A stretch of 64,000 nt of DNA. Source: Amphibalanus amphitrite (Eukaryota > Arthropoda > Thecostraca > Balanomorpha > Balanidae). Shown piece by piece: positions 23,658 through 36,179 of this stretch (within the stretch, counting starts at the first letter, position 1; each line of letters opens with the position of its first letter). The translations under genes were made by a program, and so were the position numbers. Under the pieces are notes generated by a model that was given only the letters and a program-made list of their open reading frames with translations, did no database searches and had not been told where the DNA came from. The DNA lies in assembly GCF_019059575.1 (NCBI RefSeq), contig NW_024883421.1, positions 28,618 to 92,617 on the forward strand, read 5' to 3'.

Positions 23658-24696
23658 CTCAGTCTATGGGCCACGTAGCAACACACGGTAAGCGACATTT
23701 GAAACAACGTTCAAAATCAAGACGAAAATAATTCGATCAGTTTATAGGTCAGGTTAACGGTTAGGTCACCAGATGTCAACAAAGGTAAAGTGGTGCATAT
23801 TTAAACATTTTCTGAAACACCGGCGCATAACTTAAATGAACCAATATTGATGCAGTGCCGTAGAAAAGCGCGTTCGATAGACTTTTAAACACTTTTGACT
23901 CAAGCAAGGAACGAACAAGTTCAAGGTCATGACCTGTCCGGAAGAGGTCATGTTGCGCATCAGTCAATGCGCATCGTCGACCCAAGCACATCGAAGATGT
24001 TTTCATCGCTCTAATCAAAGGCAAAATCCGCCGGGGAACTTTCATGACCTGCGATGGCCTCGGGGACATAAGTAAGGTTCCCATGTGCTATTGTCTTATT
24101 CAGTGTGTCAAGTTTACTGGTGTCATGATATTTGAGTGTTTAGAATACCGTTTGTCTTGTAGGTAATACGTATTTCAATTTTCTCCAACTGAACAAAAAT
24201 AGAGAGGTCGCAGATTGTCCTAAACTTAGCTCAGCGATATCAAAATTACGAAATTAAAATTTAATGCACATCGCTCTTATCAATCGCTCAAAGTTTCAAG
24301 GCGATCGTTCAGTCAATGTGGCTATGACGAGCATTTTAATTTTTTTCTGAGGCGAGGTCACTTTACGTGACCTACCTGGTGACCTGACCTTGAGAGGCAT
24401 GGGCTTGAAACTTTCACAGTATGTGCGGGAAACTTGCATTAATAGGTGTGGCGAAGACGGTTTTGCTCTGCGCTGCCGTTTTTTTTTTTACTCAATATCT
24501 GCGAAAAACGCAGGATACGTCCAACCCCCCAACCCCCTTTCCCCAGCGCTGGTAAGATATGTAATAATATATATCCTTTTGAAAGACCTTTACTATAGGT
24601 CTTTCGAAAGCTCTATACTTAAGGAAAAGAATTTGAGCACCCTTAACTTTTCACATGGCACGTGCCACGACAGACGCCTTTAGATTTATAAATATA
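23658..24696. other. AGGTCA-containing relic repeat, no gene
   Basis: Parts are similar in reverse to 10560-10920 (GGCCACGTAGC, GGTAAGCG) and 9055-9190, so this looks like the uninterrupted relative of the core of the 6.7 kb element. I see no coding sequence. Confidence 0.45.
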
Positions 24697-24909
24697 CAGG
24701 GCTGCGGAGTCGGAGTGGGAGTCGAAGCCGAAGTCGGAATCGGTTGGAGTCGACAGCTGTGACCGGAGTCGCAGTCGGAGTCGTAGTCGATTTTGGAAAC
24801 CGAGACCGGAGTCGGAGTCACCGAAAATCTGCCGCCTCCTCGGCCCTGCCAGGTGTGCGGAGCCGGAGTCGGAGTCAGTCCTAAAAAATTCATCGACTCC
24901 GCAGCCCTG
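24697..24909. mobile_element. Small hAT-like MITE built of GGAGTC repeats
   Basis: Ends CAGGGCTGCGGAGTCGGAG and GACTCCGCAGCCCTG. The interior is a degenerate 6 bp GGAGTC repeat on both strands. The flanks AAATATA and TCAATAGA are only weakly similar, so the target duplication is eroded. Confidence 0.75.
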
Positions 24910-25439
24910 TCAATAGAAGTTAATTACGGCGTAGAAGGGATAGTTATTAGGCTGCCCAGCAAAAAAAAAAAGAAAGAAAAAAAAACAGACCGCAGGTCAA
25001 TCAGCCCTGTGCAGTGGTTACTTTTATATAAACCTCTCAAAATCGTTACAGGTCGGGCCGCTCATACTAAGATTTTTTTTCCGTTTTAGTGAAAATACTT
25101 TGCTTCGCCCGTTAGCTCAGCGAGTTCATCTCGAAACCGGCGTCGGCAGCAAATTGTACCCTGATGACGCCACATGACCATTCACAATGCTTAGTGGTGG
25201 GAAGTGGGTAGTGATACGGCAGTGTAAGAGACAAAATTCTACGGCAGGCAGACCTATGCTTGCAGGACCCTCTGGATCTGGCACCATCCGTGAAATCAGC
25301 GAGGTGATGATGGAGACCCAAAGCATTCGCTTGACTGACTTCATTTACGGAGTGAAGTGTTCTGTCGAATCAGCTACAGGCATCATCAGATACGTTAAAT
25401 ATTTTCAAGGTCTGCCTGAGATGGATACCAAAAGAGTTC
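24910..25439. other. No gene recognised; possible 5' part of mariner relic
   Basis: It contains an A-rich tract at 24960-24986. An ORF with no recognisable domain crosses 25187-25588. Some of it may be decayed mariner sequence leading into the next feature. Confidence 0.35.
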
Positions 25440-25710
25440 ACTCAACAACAGAAGGATGCCCGACTAGGCATCAGTGCGGGGGTGGCTTTGCTCTTTCAGT
25501 ACAGGAATGCTGGAGTATAGCCCTGATCTGGCGCCGTCCAGCTTCAATCTGTTCGGATCGCCGGAAGACGTTCTGTTTCCGGGAATAACTTTTTACGGAT
25601 GAGGCAATCAAGAAAATAAAAAGACATGGTAAAAAACATCAATAAGGAGTTTTCCGAGCGGGTTTTCAGTGTTTGGTGGAGTGCTGAGATAAGCACGTGC
25701 GCCTGAACAG
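25440..25710 (+). pseudogene. Mariner transposase C-terminal relic
   Basis: The plus strand reads YSPDLAPSSFNLFG at about 25512-25553, the hallmark that precedes the third catalytic Asp in mariner transposases. It is followed by decayed equivalents of the family's C-terminal helix (GFQCLVEC, then HVRLNSNWK) to about 25708. Stops at about 25598 and 25690 interrupt the frame, so it cannot make a working protein. The catalytic DDE/D residues upstream are not recognisable. Confidence 0.7.
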
Positions 25711-27540
25711 TAATTGGAAGTAGGTGCGAGTTCTGAAGGCTGGGGTGGTTGACCGATGGGACCTGCTACCAAATGCTTATAGCCATTTTGAAGACAATAT
25801 TTCAATTAACATATGTTGCAAGTTTCATGTCGTTACACCAAAGGTGGACTGAAATAAATGCGATTTTACCTTACTTATTGAACGACCTACTATGCATTTC
25901 AGACCACCTGGAACAGTCCTTTTTGGCTCTTTCTCGTTACCTAAACGCTTGATTTCAACCAAACTTTGACACAATGAGTTTCAAGGCCCTACCTAATTTT
26001 TACTAATATGGTCTTTTAACAAAATGTCAAAATGAAGGGCACTTGTCATTGACTTGTAATGGTAAAAAGTGATCGGAAAACTCTGCGCCGTGGTAGAGGC
26101 TAGCACGGCGTAGCAGCGTCAGCTGTTGCGCCGCAGCTAAGCTCCGCCCACCGCGCCGCGACACCGGGACCGGTCATTCGCCGCTCGGGCTCAGAGGGAC
26201 GCGGAGCTCTGCAAAGGACTGGAAGAAGACACACGCTAACGCACCTTCCCTTGCATGAATATGTGTCGTGTCTCGCGCGGAGAGAATAAGGACGGAAAGA
26301 ATGCAATGCAGATCGGTGTATGTATAAAACGATAAGCACTCCTTCTAGCTACAAATTAAGATCCTGCAGAATGTTTTCCCTACAAAATTAAAGCATCTTA
26401 TTTTCAATAATTTATAGCAAGCTTCTCCGCTGACCGTTTTCCTACAGGCTATGGTGCATTCAATGAGTAACGAGACAGAATCTACCGCATTGTCTTTAGG
26501 TACATATGTGACATTCAACGGCCTTATTTAATTGAGGGTATCCACATATGTGCTTGTATTTCGTTTTTGTATTACTTTTTAAGATATTTGGGGGTAACAA
26601 TATTCAATCTTTCCATAATATTTCCACAATGCTTTAAGGATATGGTTGATAGAGCTTAAGGCCGAAAAGCAATTAACAAGGAAAGATAGGATATGATAAT
26701 GTAGATATTCAACATCGAGAGTTCATGATCTACCATCCTTCACTCCCCTTGTCAGTCTGTCGTCTATAATCTCTATCTCCGTCACTTGTCTCTGGTCTGC
26801 CATCTTTGTCTGTCTTTCGTCTACCGTCTTTGTCTCCTGTCTCTGCTCTAGCGTTTACGTACATTGTTTGCTGTCCACTAGCCACAGTCTACCGTTCGTG
26901 TCATTGTCACTTTGTCTCTTCTTCCTTTTTCTTCCTTCCTCCGTCCAGTATTTGTTGCAGAACAACTTATCAAAAGTTAATGACATGCGAACAAGTGCGC
27001 CACTCTACCGCTCCGCGCGCGCACCACCCGCACGCCGGCCGGTCAGACTGCGACTGCGGCTGGCATGACCCGAGGCAGGACCGCAAGTGGGCGGAGCCAA
27101 GCCGCAGTGTGCTAGTACGTCACGACCAATCAGAGGGGAGGCAGCGCCCAGCCTGTGCCAGCCTCTAAGCAGGGCTCTGACGACCTTAACATTATCAGTC
27201 AATGACATTTGCCTTTATTTTTCATTTTTTGTTAATAGACCATATTAATAAAAATTAGGTAGGGATCTCAAACTACCACTGCCAAAGTTTAGTTAAAATC
27301 AAACGCATATACAGCGAGAAATAGCCGAAAAGGACTGTTCCACAGGGTCTGAAATGCATAATAGTACATGGCAGCGATGCAAAGTTCTAAACAGTTGATA
27401 TAAAACTTTTTGATCATATTTAAATTCACTATGGTTTTGCACACTACCTTCATAATACACGATCCTCCACGGGAGAGGAAATACACAAACCTAAACACTG
27501 TATTGCTGCACACCTACTGGGCATGCAGTCACACGTCACG
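25711..27540. other. Unique-looking sequence without recognised gene
   Basis: It includes GC-rich patches at 26100-26220 and 27010-27160, and a C/T-rich tract at 26740-26960. GGGCGGAGCC at 27089 and CCAATCAGA at 27126 could be promoter elements of an unseen gene, but no transcript structure supports this. Confidence 0.35.
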
Positions 27541-28136
<596 letters not shown>

Positions 28137-28137
28137 G

Positions 28138-29193
28138 GATGATGATGTAAATAATAAACCAAATTATTACAAATGCATTCAAATATATTCAAAAAGACAC
28201 ACAAAGCTTTCGGTTCATGGAACCTTGATCACTGTGCACTAGAGGGACAGCATTACGCGCAGCGTAATAAATCAATTTTCATTAAAATCGGCCCAGTAGC
28301 GGCCGAGTTATTGCCAGAATAATTGTTGCGTCTCCTCTTGCCCGGCGGTGCCCTGCGCCGGTGTTCATTGCCAAAGGTCAGTGACCTTCCGGCTCTGATT
28401 TCGCTCAGCTTTGCAAGCGAAGAAACTGAGCCTACAGCGCGTGCTCTCTGCTCGAAGCCTGCCGCGGCCAAAATTCCGCAAAGATGCGCCCGCCACGTGC
28501 ACACCGCTGCACGCACCCCCTCGAAAAGTTGATACGACAAACAGATGCACGCGTCCGACTTGTGTCGAAAATTTCACCCCCGTAGCCCGCACCGTCGCCT
28601 CGCAACAGCCCGCCAAGCGTGACTGACGCGTTACACACGGACATTACGTATGTACGTATGATTGTATGTATGTATGTAACGCGTCAGTCACGCTTGGCGG
28701 GTTATTGCTCCGGAACGGTGCGGGCTATGGGGGTGAAATTTTGGACATAAGTCAGACGCGTGCATCTGTTTGTCGTATTAAATTTTGGTGGGGGTGGGTT
28801 CGGTGGTTTGCACGTGGCGGGTGCATCTCTGCCGCATTTTGGGCCGCGGCCGGCGCCGATCAGAGAGCACGCGCGTTAGCCTCAGTTTCTTCGCTTGCAA
28901 AACTGAGTGAAATCAGAGCCGGAAGGTCGCTGACCTTTGGCAATGAACACCGGCGCTGGGCACCGCCGGCCAAGAGGAGACGCCAAATTTATTCTGGCAA
29001 TAACTCGACCGCTACTGGGCCGATTTTATTGAAAATTGATTCATTACGCTGCGCGTAATGCTGGACACCTAGTGCACAGTTATCAAGTGATCACAGTGAT
29101 TTGCACAGTGATCAAGGTTCCATGAACCGAAAACTTTGTGTGTCTTTTTGAATATATTTGAATGCATTTGTAATAATTTGGTGTACTATTTAC
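28138..29193. repeat. 1.06 kb imperfect palindrome (foldback)
   Basis: Arms 28138-28638 and about 28677-29193 are reverse complements with scattered differences, around a spacer of about 38 bp rich in GTATGTAC words. Shared landmarks include GCATTACGCGCAGCGTAAT, ATTGCCAAAGGTCAG and ACGCGTCAGTCACGCTTGG. ORFs in both arms mirror each other and match no known protein. Confidence 0.85.
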
Positions 29194-29376
29194 ATCATCA
29201 TCCAACCTGTCATGGATACTCAATATATACAATATACATATATATAAGCACGCACTTCTTATATATAATAAGCACTTCTTATTATAATAATCACTTCTAT
29301 ATAAAGCACTTACATGTTTCCCTAGTCATGAAGTATCGAATGATTATATATGTTGTTGAGCTGGGACGGATTCATT

Positions 29377-29745
29377 TGGTAAAACATTGTTCAAACACCA
29401 GCTTTAAGTTTTTATTGGGAGCTTTCGGAAGCGTTACAGCTTCCTTCGTCAGCCTTGGATAGAATTCTTAAAAAGACAGATAAACACGTAAGTACAAAAC
29501 AATTCAAAATTAAAAAACGCCACTTTAACTTAAAGAGGCGCAGATATTCGTTACGAAACGAGCTTTTCTCGAATATCTGCGCCACTTTAAGTTTAAGTGG
29601 CGTTTTTTGAATTTTGAATTGTTTTGTACTTACGTGTTTATCTGTCTTTTTAAGAATTCTATCCAAGGCTGACGAAGGAAGCTGTAACGCTTCCGAAAGC
29701 TCCCAATAAAAACTTAAAGCTGGTGTTTGAACAATCTTTTACCAA
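29377..29745. repeat. 370 bp near-perfect palindrome
   Basis: Arms 29377-29550 and 29570-29745 are close to perfect reverse complements with a 19 bp loop. The inner words are GCGCAGATATTCG and CGAATATCTGCGC; the outer words are AACACCAGCTTTAAG and CTTAAAGCTGGTGTT. The content resembles Penelope-like terminal sequence. Confidence 0.85.
29669..29698 (+). ncRNA. Hammerhead-ribozyme-like core
   Basis: CTGACGA (29669-29675) fits the hammerhead CUGANGA box. A 6 bp stem, GGAAGC/GCTTCC, follows with a 6 nt loop, then GAAA at 29695-29698. A short possible stem III, AGCT...AGCT, follows. The base after its U is G, which is not the usual cleavage base, so activity is doubtful. Penelope-like elements are known to carry hammerhead motifs. 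The mirror copy is at 29423-29452 on the minus strand. Confidence 0.45.
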
Positions 29746-30341
29746 ACGAAGTATCGAATGATATGTTACTCGCCTATACTTGCTCAGGTCATGTCAACCG
29801 AACCGTGACCTGAGGTCAAAATTGAGAGTGACCTTAGTAGGTCAAAATACAAACCATTTGTTTCGCAGTCATTAGAGAACTGCAACGGCGTTTACCGTTT
29901 CAGGCTATCACTAACGGTTCAGAAGTTATTGACGCAAAAGTGGTGCTACTAAAAAATACGCTTTTAGATTTTTGACTCCTAGCGCCTCAAATATCAAAAA
30001 TAGCTGAAATCTGTTGGCAGCTATTCGAAACGAAATTTCCTCAGCTATCAGCTGCTTTTTCCGTTTTCCTCTGACTTTCCTAGATACTGAACTAGACCTC
30101 ATTCTTTGAAAACTCTGCCAAATCGCAAAATTTTGGCTTTTTGGGGGTCTCAGGGTTTTTTCGTTTTTGATGTTAAAAAATGTCAAAAATGTATTTCCCG
30201 TTGAGAGCAATCCAATGCCGCTTACCGGATCAAAATCCGTTCATTAGTTTCCGAGATCTCAGGGGGGGGGGGCGAAATCGAATCGGCCCCCGCCAGTTTC
30301 TTGTCCCGGCGGAGCCCGCCGGAGACGTGGCTTGGTAGGCT
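29746..30341. repeat. AGGTCA-type relic with G/C-run hairpin
   Basis: It has TGACCTGAGGTCAAAATTGA and TTTCCGTTTTCCTCTGACT words as in the TTAA family, and a hairpin with an 11 bp G run at 30262-30272 facing a C run at 30286-30290. It joins the mariner relic at about 30320. No gene is seen. Confidence 0.5.
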
Positions 30342-30780
30342 TCAGCTTAGGAGACAACCTCGGGTACCGATGGCTTGTCGACTTTGAAACTGGATGACCG
30401 TTAGCAGTCAGCCTGCTTGCCAGTTTCCTTTTGGATTTGCCCGTCTTAAGCTCCACACTTCGCGATAATGATCTGCGCTACCCGACTGGCGGAAGTCTTC
30501 CTGTCGCGACCTAGCTTGTTCTCAAGCGTCTATCTGCTTCTGTCACGTGACAACCAGCGGCAAATCGTGCGGTAACCCATGCCCAGTGCCTCGGCGACCT
30601 GGCTGTGGGCCATGCCGCCGGCAGCTATGCCGACTGCCCCGTTGCAAGACGATTTGCTGTGCCGTTTTGCCATCGCGGACACCTGGTCCGCTCGCCCTGG
30701 CTACTGCCCCGAAAATAGCCTCCGTTAACCACTTGACCAGTCAGGGCCACAAAAATTCGAAGGTCACGTGACTAGAATGC
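30342..30780 (-). pseudogene. Second Tc1/mariner transposase relic (N-terminal half)
   Basis: It aligns with 4193-4632. The minus strand reads KTGKSKRKLASRLTANGHPV, then SKSTSHRYPRLSPKLKPTKP, matching the Tc1/mariner second helix-turn-helix region. It is truncated at about 30320, where unrelated sequence joins. The matching element end (to 30893) was the target of the P element. Confidence 0.65.
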
Positions 30781-30893
30781 AGCCAATATGGTCTCTAGGA
30801 GCAATTAACGCCGAAATTATATTGAAATTACGCCGTATTAGGCAAAATAAAGGTTGTGGGAGGATGTGACATTGATTTTGGGTCACCCTGTAT

Positions 30894-30951
30894 CATAGAC
30901 TACTACATATCTGGACTGGACACGAAATTTCGCCGATTACCATAAGGGTAC
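30894..30951. repeat. P element left terminal inverted repeat
   Basis: 58 bp, identical to the reverse complement of 44734-44791. P elements classically begin with CA, as here. Confidence 0.95.
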
Positions 30952-31692
30952 TGCAGGCGGTGGATGACGGATGTTAATTGCATTTATCACGTGCTGCAAT
31001 AATGAGTATTTTACTTATAGAATCTCAAACATTCCAAATTTCAACATATTGTTTTCGTTGAGCTTTGTCGGAATTGTAGTTTATACATCTTAATACCAAG
31101 TTGGTTTAGTGTGGATCATTGTAATATTTTTTTTTGTGATTTCCCCTTTCTGTACAATCGTTCCACAACACAATGAATTCATAACTTGTGGTTGTATACA
31201 GTATGGAAGCTGTTCAACAATGCCAAGATATTGTGCAGTTGCTAACTGTCGTTCAGGACACAAGCCGACGATATGGGACAGGGAAAACAATAAGCCTACC
31301 CCACGATTAAGCGTTTTTCGATTCCCCGGAAATAAAGCAAGCAAGAGAAAATGGGCTGAAGCCATTGGACGGAACGTGGAAAACCTGAACGGGGTCAACT
31401 GTGGCATATGCGAAAAGCATTTCCGTCCTCATGATTTTCGTGCGGGTGCTAACAGACGCGGCAAGGATCGGAAACGGCGACTTCTGAAGAAAGATGCTGT
31501 GCCGTTTGTGGAACTCGCAACAGGCCGCTCAACACCTCATCCGACGAAATTTGCAGACCCATCGGCACGACGACTCCGACAGGAACAAGGGGCCGAAAAC
31601 CGGACACAGGCATTCTTCGCTGACGACCAGATACAGAACCTTGCTGATCTCTGTCAGAAACTAAAAAAGGAGCACCTGCCCGTGGGCTTCAG

Positions 31693-32217
31693 GTATGTTT
31701 ATCAATGGAATTGATATTTTGCATAGGCGTAGGAACGTCACGAAAAGTGGGGGGGGGGGGGCAGACCCCGGTCAGGGACACTTCGATCTCAGTTTGTGGG
31801 AACCCCAACCCCCCTAAGAAAAATTTGAGGGCAGTTTTGAACTCCTCTCGTCTTGCTGAATCGTTTGCTGCCTTTATTTTTGTATTTTGAGCAACATTAA
31901 ATAATGTAGCATGAAATTTGAAAACTTGGCCGCAAAGTGGGGGCATGGCTCCCTGGCCCCCCTGTTCCTACGTCTATAGTGTTTTGTAAGATGTATTTAA
32001 TTTTTTAGGTATGATAAATGATAATAATATTATGCCCAACTATGTTGAATAGGTACTTAACGGGAGTGACGGATAGATTAATACGATTTAACCCACCAAT
32101 TACATATTTGATGTAGGTAACTGTTTCGTTGCAACGTCTTGAAAAAATGATACTACTGAAAAATAAATAGATGCAAATAGATGCTTGAATATCGTCTAAT
32201 GAATTTTCTTTTTTCAG
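31693..32217 (+). other. Intron 1 of P transposase
   Basis: The donor AG/GTATGT at 31693 and the acceptor TTTTTTCAG ending at 32217 join the reading frames in phase 2. A G-run/C-run stretch near 31750-31815 and reversed CCCCC words near 31960 suggest a small repeat inserted in the intron. Confidence 0.75.
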
Positions 32218-33477
32218 GGTGGCCGAAGTCAACGTTGAAGACGTGACAGTGATCAGCATAAGAAAGGAGGAAGTTAGAGAACCGGCTGGCATGCCCGTTA
32301 TAACCCACAACATCACCATATACGACGACCTTCGCTTCAAGCTGCACTGCCAAGGAACTGATGTTTCGGTCAAGACAGTCTCTGATATCTGTTGCGTGCC
32401 TGGAGCGTTTTCATCAGTGTCAGAAGTGCTGAACGTGATTGCACGTCTGAAGAGTGTCACTGTGACAGTTGCTGCTCGTCTGTCGGCAGCCACGACGCTC
32501 CTCGACACAATCGCCGAGTCCAGCGATGGCGATGTCTGCCCAGTAGTCTCCTTCTGCGCTGAACAACTGCGACTAGTCGCGAAGCCGGCGAACAACAGAC
32601 GGTGCTCTCAGGAGCTTCTGGGGAACGCAGTGATTTGGGAGAGAATGAGTCCCAAATTGTACAGCACACTTCAACAGTCGCCCTTGCTCTGCATTCCGCA
32701 CTCAAAAACCCTCCGTCGACTTACATCTGCACTGCAGGTTAGCGCCGGACTCGACAGCACGACAATGGCGTACCTCCGTATGCGAGTTGAAAAGTTGGCG
32801 CCACGAGAGCGGCTTATCAATATGGCTATGGATGAAGTCTACTGCGCCCAGACGATGGAGCTGGCCGGCGGGCGGCTGTTTGGCGAGCAAGATGGAGCTA
32901 TCGCCAAGACTCTGTTCTGTGTCCATGTGAACTCTGTCGCAGGAACATACCAGGACATGATATGCATGCAGCCAGTCCCTCACGTCAAAACATCCGACAT
33001 CAATGACATCTTCAACAAAACGCTGAAGGGGCTGACCGAGCTAGGACTCACTGTGGTGTCGGTAACAACTGACAACCACCGCACGAATCAAGCGTGGCAC
33101 AGGTCACTCGGCACGGACGGTCACCACCCGGAATACCTGATAAATCCATACTCTGATGATGAGAAGATTTTCACGCTGTACGATACAGTGCACGTGTTTA
33201 AGAACCTCTATTATGGTATGATGAGGAACAAATCACTCCGTCTTCCGCCTCTCCCTGGTTCAGAAGACCAGCGCGACCTAGAAGTCAGCTTCGATCACAG
33301 AGGATCTATGAGATGGAGTATGGCAACCCGGCCAAGCTTGCGTACAAGCTTACGGACAGAGTCTTGAATCCATCAGTTCTGGAGCGTGTCAATGTGAAGT
33401 TGGCATGGCGGCAGCCACGGACCAAACAACGACTGCGGCCCTACGGTACTTCGCTGAACACCGGCCTGACTGTGCAG

Positions 33478-36179
33478 TAGGGTGTGTCATTTTGGGCACT
33501 TTTTTCGCAAAACATGGTGCTCCACTGATTTTATCGTGCCCCAGACACGTAGAAACCGTGTGACATTTTTTATTTCCCCCAAATATTAACACCCATGCGG
33601 CGCCGACCGCCGACACTTTGGCCTATCTCTCAGCATTAGCGACCTCAGCGCCCCTAGCGGCAATGTTTTGAACTAACACGCCCGCTATGCTTTGTGAGCT
33701 TACGATCATCATAAAATGCATTTTACCGAAATGACGCCTTGCTGTTGGCTTGTCTGGCACTCAGAATGTTGGTGAAAATGTGATGTTATGCATCTTAAAG
33801 CAGGAAATAGTTCTGTGTTAATGTACATAATCATATATTGCATAGTACCTACTACCCCCGATCCCCGTCCTGGTCTGACGGGATACGTACGAGCGCATGT
33901 TTATAGTGCCTGCTATTAGGTGTCACATGTTTTTTTTTTGTAGCGTCGTTCACTGCATAGACCCCGGGGAACAGGGGGGGGGGGCAGTGGGGGCGCTTGC
34001 CCCCCCCCCCTCCAACTTGAGAGCCGAGTGGGCGCCGCCCCCTCAACATTGATGCAACGATGAAGGATCTCTGCTCACTTTTATGGACCTACATGTCTGT
34101 TTTTATATAAACATCAGCACAAGGTATTTCTCTTGCATGTGAAGTGAATGGTTTCTGCTGACTCGGCATCGATTTAAGAACACCTGCTATTATCATCCCA
34201 CTTTGATTTTATCTGAACTTGATCATAACTTTGGTAGGTCAGATTTTATACTGGACCATTTTGGTTCCGGATGGTATTTGATTTGGCGTGATGAGAACAT
34301 TATGACGTACAACGGTGGTAAAGTCGTTGATTGATACAGGTTTACTCGCTCCGGTGGGAGGCAGTAGCGGCGGAACACCTTCAATTAAGTGGAGGGGGGG
34401 GGCACTGCCGACTTTTGGTCCCATTCTTTCCATGCAACGCCCATAGGGCTAATGTTAAAATGCCCAAATCAGAGGGGGCACGGTGCCCCGGTGCCCTCCC
34501 CGTTCCGCCGCCTATGGTGGGAGGGCGGCGTGTGGGACTCAGAAGGAGACTAATGGCTTGTGTTGTGCCTTTGGTAGGACCCTCAGTATCACCGATGCAG
34601 GGCCTTCAGAGCCTCCAATTAGGGGCCTTTAGAGGTACTGGTGTGGGGTCCTCACATACGCCCGTGTGGCCCCTCAGAGGTGCTAGTGTGAATCCCTCAT
34701 AAGCACCGGTGAGGGTCCTCACAGAATACAGACGCCGTTGTGGACCCTCAGAGACACTGGTGTGGGTCCGTTACATGTGGGTGTGTGGCCCTTAGAGCTG
34801 CTGGTGCGAACCCTTTAAAAGTCGGCAGGGAGCCCTGAACGACCGGGGAGGGGGACCTCAGACCGGCAAGGGGCCCATAGAGGCCGGCGGCATCTTCAGA
34901 AGCCCCGTGGGGTCCTTAGATACCGACAAGGTACTCTGAGACGCTAGTGCGGCCCTCAGTCTCTGATGAAGGGCCCTCAGAGTTGCAGGTAGGTGGCCGG
35001 CAGATATGCTTTTGCCGAACCCTCACAGGCGCAGGTGTGGGTACCTCAGAGCCACCAATATAGGGTTGCATAAATGGTGTGGCACTGGCTTGGGGGACCC
35101 TCAGTGGTGTCCTTATGGGCCCTTAGAACCACTGGTGTGGGTCTCTCAGAGGTGCTGGTTGTGAACCCTCAGAGGCCCTGCTGAGGGCCCTCACGGTCTC
35201 CGTTATGGGATCCTCAGAAGCCGGCGTAGACCCTGACGGAGATCTTAGTGTGGCTACTTAGGGGCTCATGAGGTGCTCTTACGAGACCTGTGAGGTCTTT
35301 CTCAGCTGAAATATAGTCAGCGTGGACCCTCAGAGGTCAGTTGGTACCGCAGGGGTCTTTATGGCCGGGTGGGCTCTCAGAAGCACCAGTGAGGGCCCTC
35401 AGTCTCACAGTCGTCGTAATGGGGCCGTCTGAGACATTGGTGTGAGGCCATTACTGATTACAGGTTGGCGTAAGGCCCTAGATATGGCCCCTCTTGGGCC
35501 GGCAAGGACTCTCAGAGGCACGCTAGCGGCCATAAGAGGCCGGTAAAGGGCCCTCAGAGGCCGCCAGTAGCCTTCAGAAGCCGGCGTGTAACCCTCATGG
35601 ACAATTTAGTGAGGCTTCTTTGGACTCACGAGGTGCTGTTACGAGCCCTATTCTTTCTGAATCGAAATATGGCCAGCATAGACCCTGAGCGGTAAACTGG
35701 TGCCACAGAGCCCCTCCGACCCGAGGGGTCCTCTGAATGCGATAGGGGGGGGACTAGATGGCACGTGCCTCCTGGGACCCCCTGACTACGCTACTATTTC
35801 ATATGCGTCATGTCAGGTATTTTGGGCTTGCACCCCAACTTGAAGAATGTTCCTGGGCCCCTGTGACAATATATTGTATTCATTATAGGTATTCGTCATT
35901 AGCTTGCACTCTCTGCAATCTGCCCATACTATTATTTGTCCCTAGACGCGCTTACAGAAAGCAGGGATAAGCCCATACAGTCAACGGCCTGTTAGTTTAG
36001 CAAACAGCCGCCAGGGGCGCTAGGGTCGCCTATGTTGTGAGATAGGGCAAACTTCTCTCGCTCGGCGCCGCCTGGGGGTTAAAATTTGCGGGAAATTAAC
36101 AATGCCACGCCCTTTCCACATGAGTGGAGCACAATAAAATCGATGGAGCACCTTGCATTGCGATTAGTGACACACCCTA
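33478..36179. mobile_element. 2.7 kb hAT-like non-autonomous element in P coding region
   Basis: The ends TAGGGTGTGTCA and TGACACACCCTA are flanked by the 8 bp duplication CTGTGCAG (33470-33477 and 36180-36187). Subterminal similarity (GTGCTCCA, GATTTTAT) extends about 60 bp. An 8 bp duplication and a TAGGG start fit hAT. There is no transposase. The interior has a degenerate minisatellite and a G/C-run block at 33973-34011. Confidence 0.9.
34560..35760. repeat. Degenerate ~23 bp minisatellite
   Basis: Repeated CCCTCAGAGG...GGTGTGGG units of roughly 21-24 bp. Period and sequence drift along the array. It is non-coding. Confidence 0.75.

Noticed and set aside
25106-25180. tRNA gene at GCCCGTTAGCTCAGCGAG
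   Set aside because: There is an A box-like start but no B box or acceptor stem pairing.
27085-27140. Promoter with GC box and CCAAT box
   Set aside because: Two short motifs without an adjacent first exon are not enough.
33360-33477. Normal end of the P transposase at the TGA near 33365
   Set aside because: Family-type sequence continues in the next frames and beyond the 2.7 kb insertion, so the stop is the result of a frame shift.
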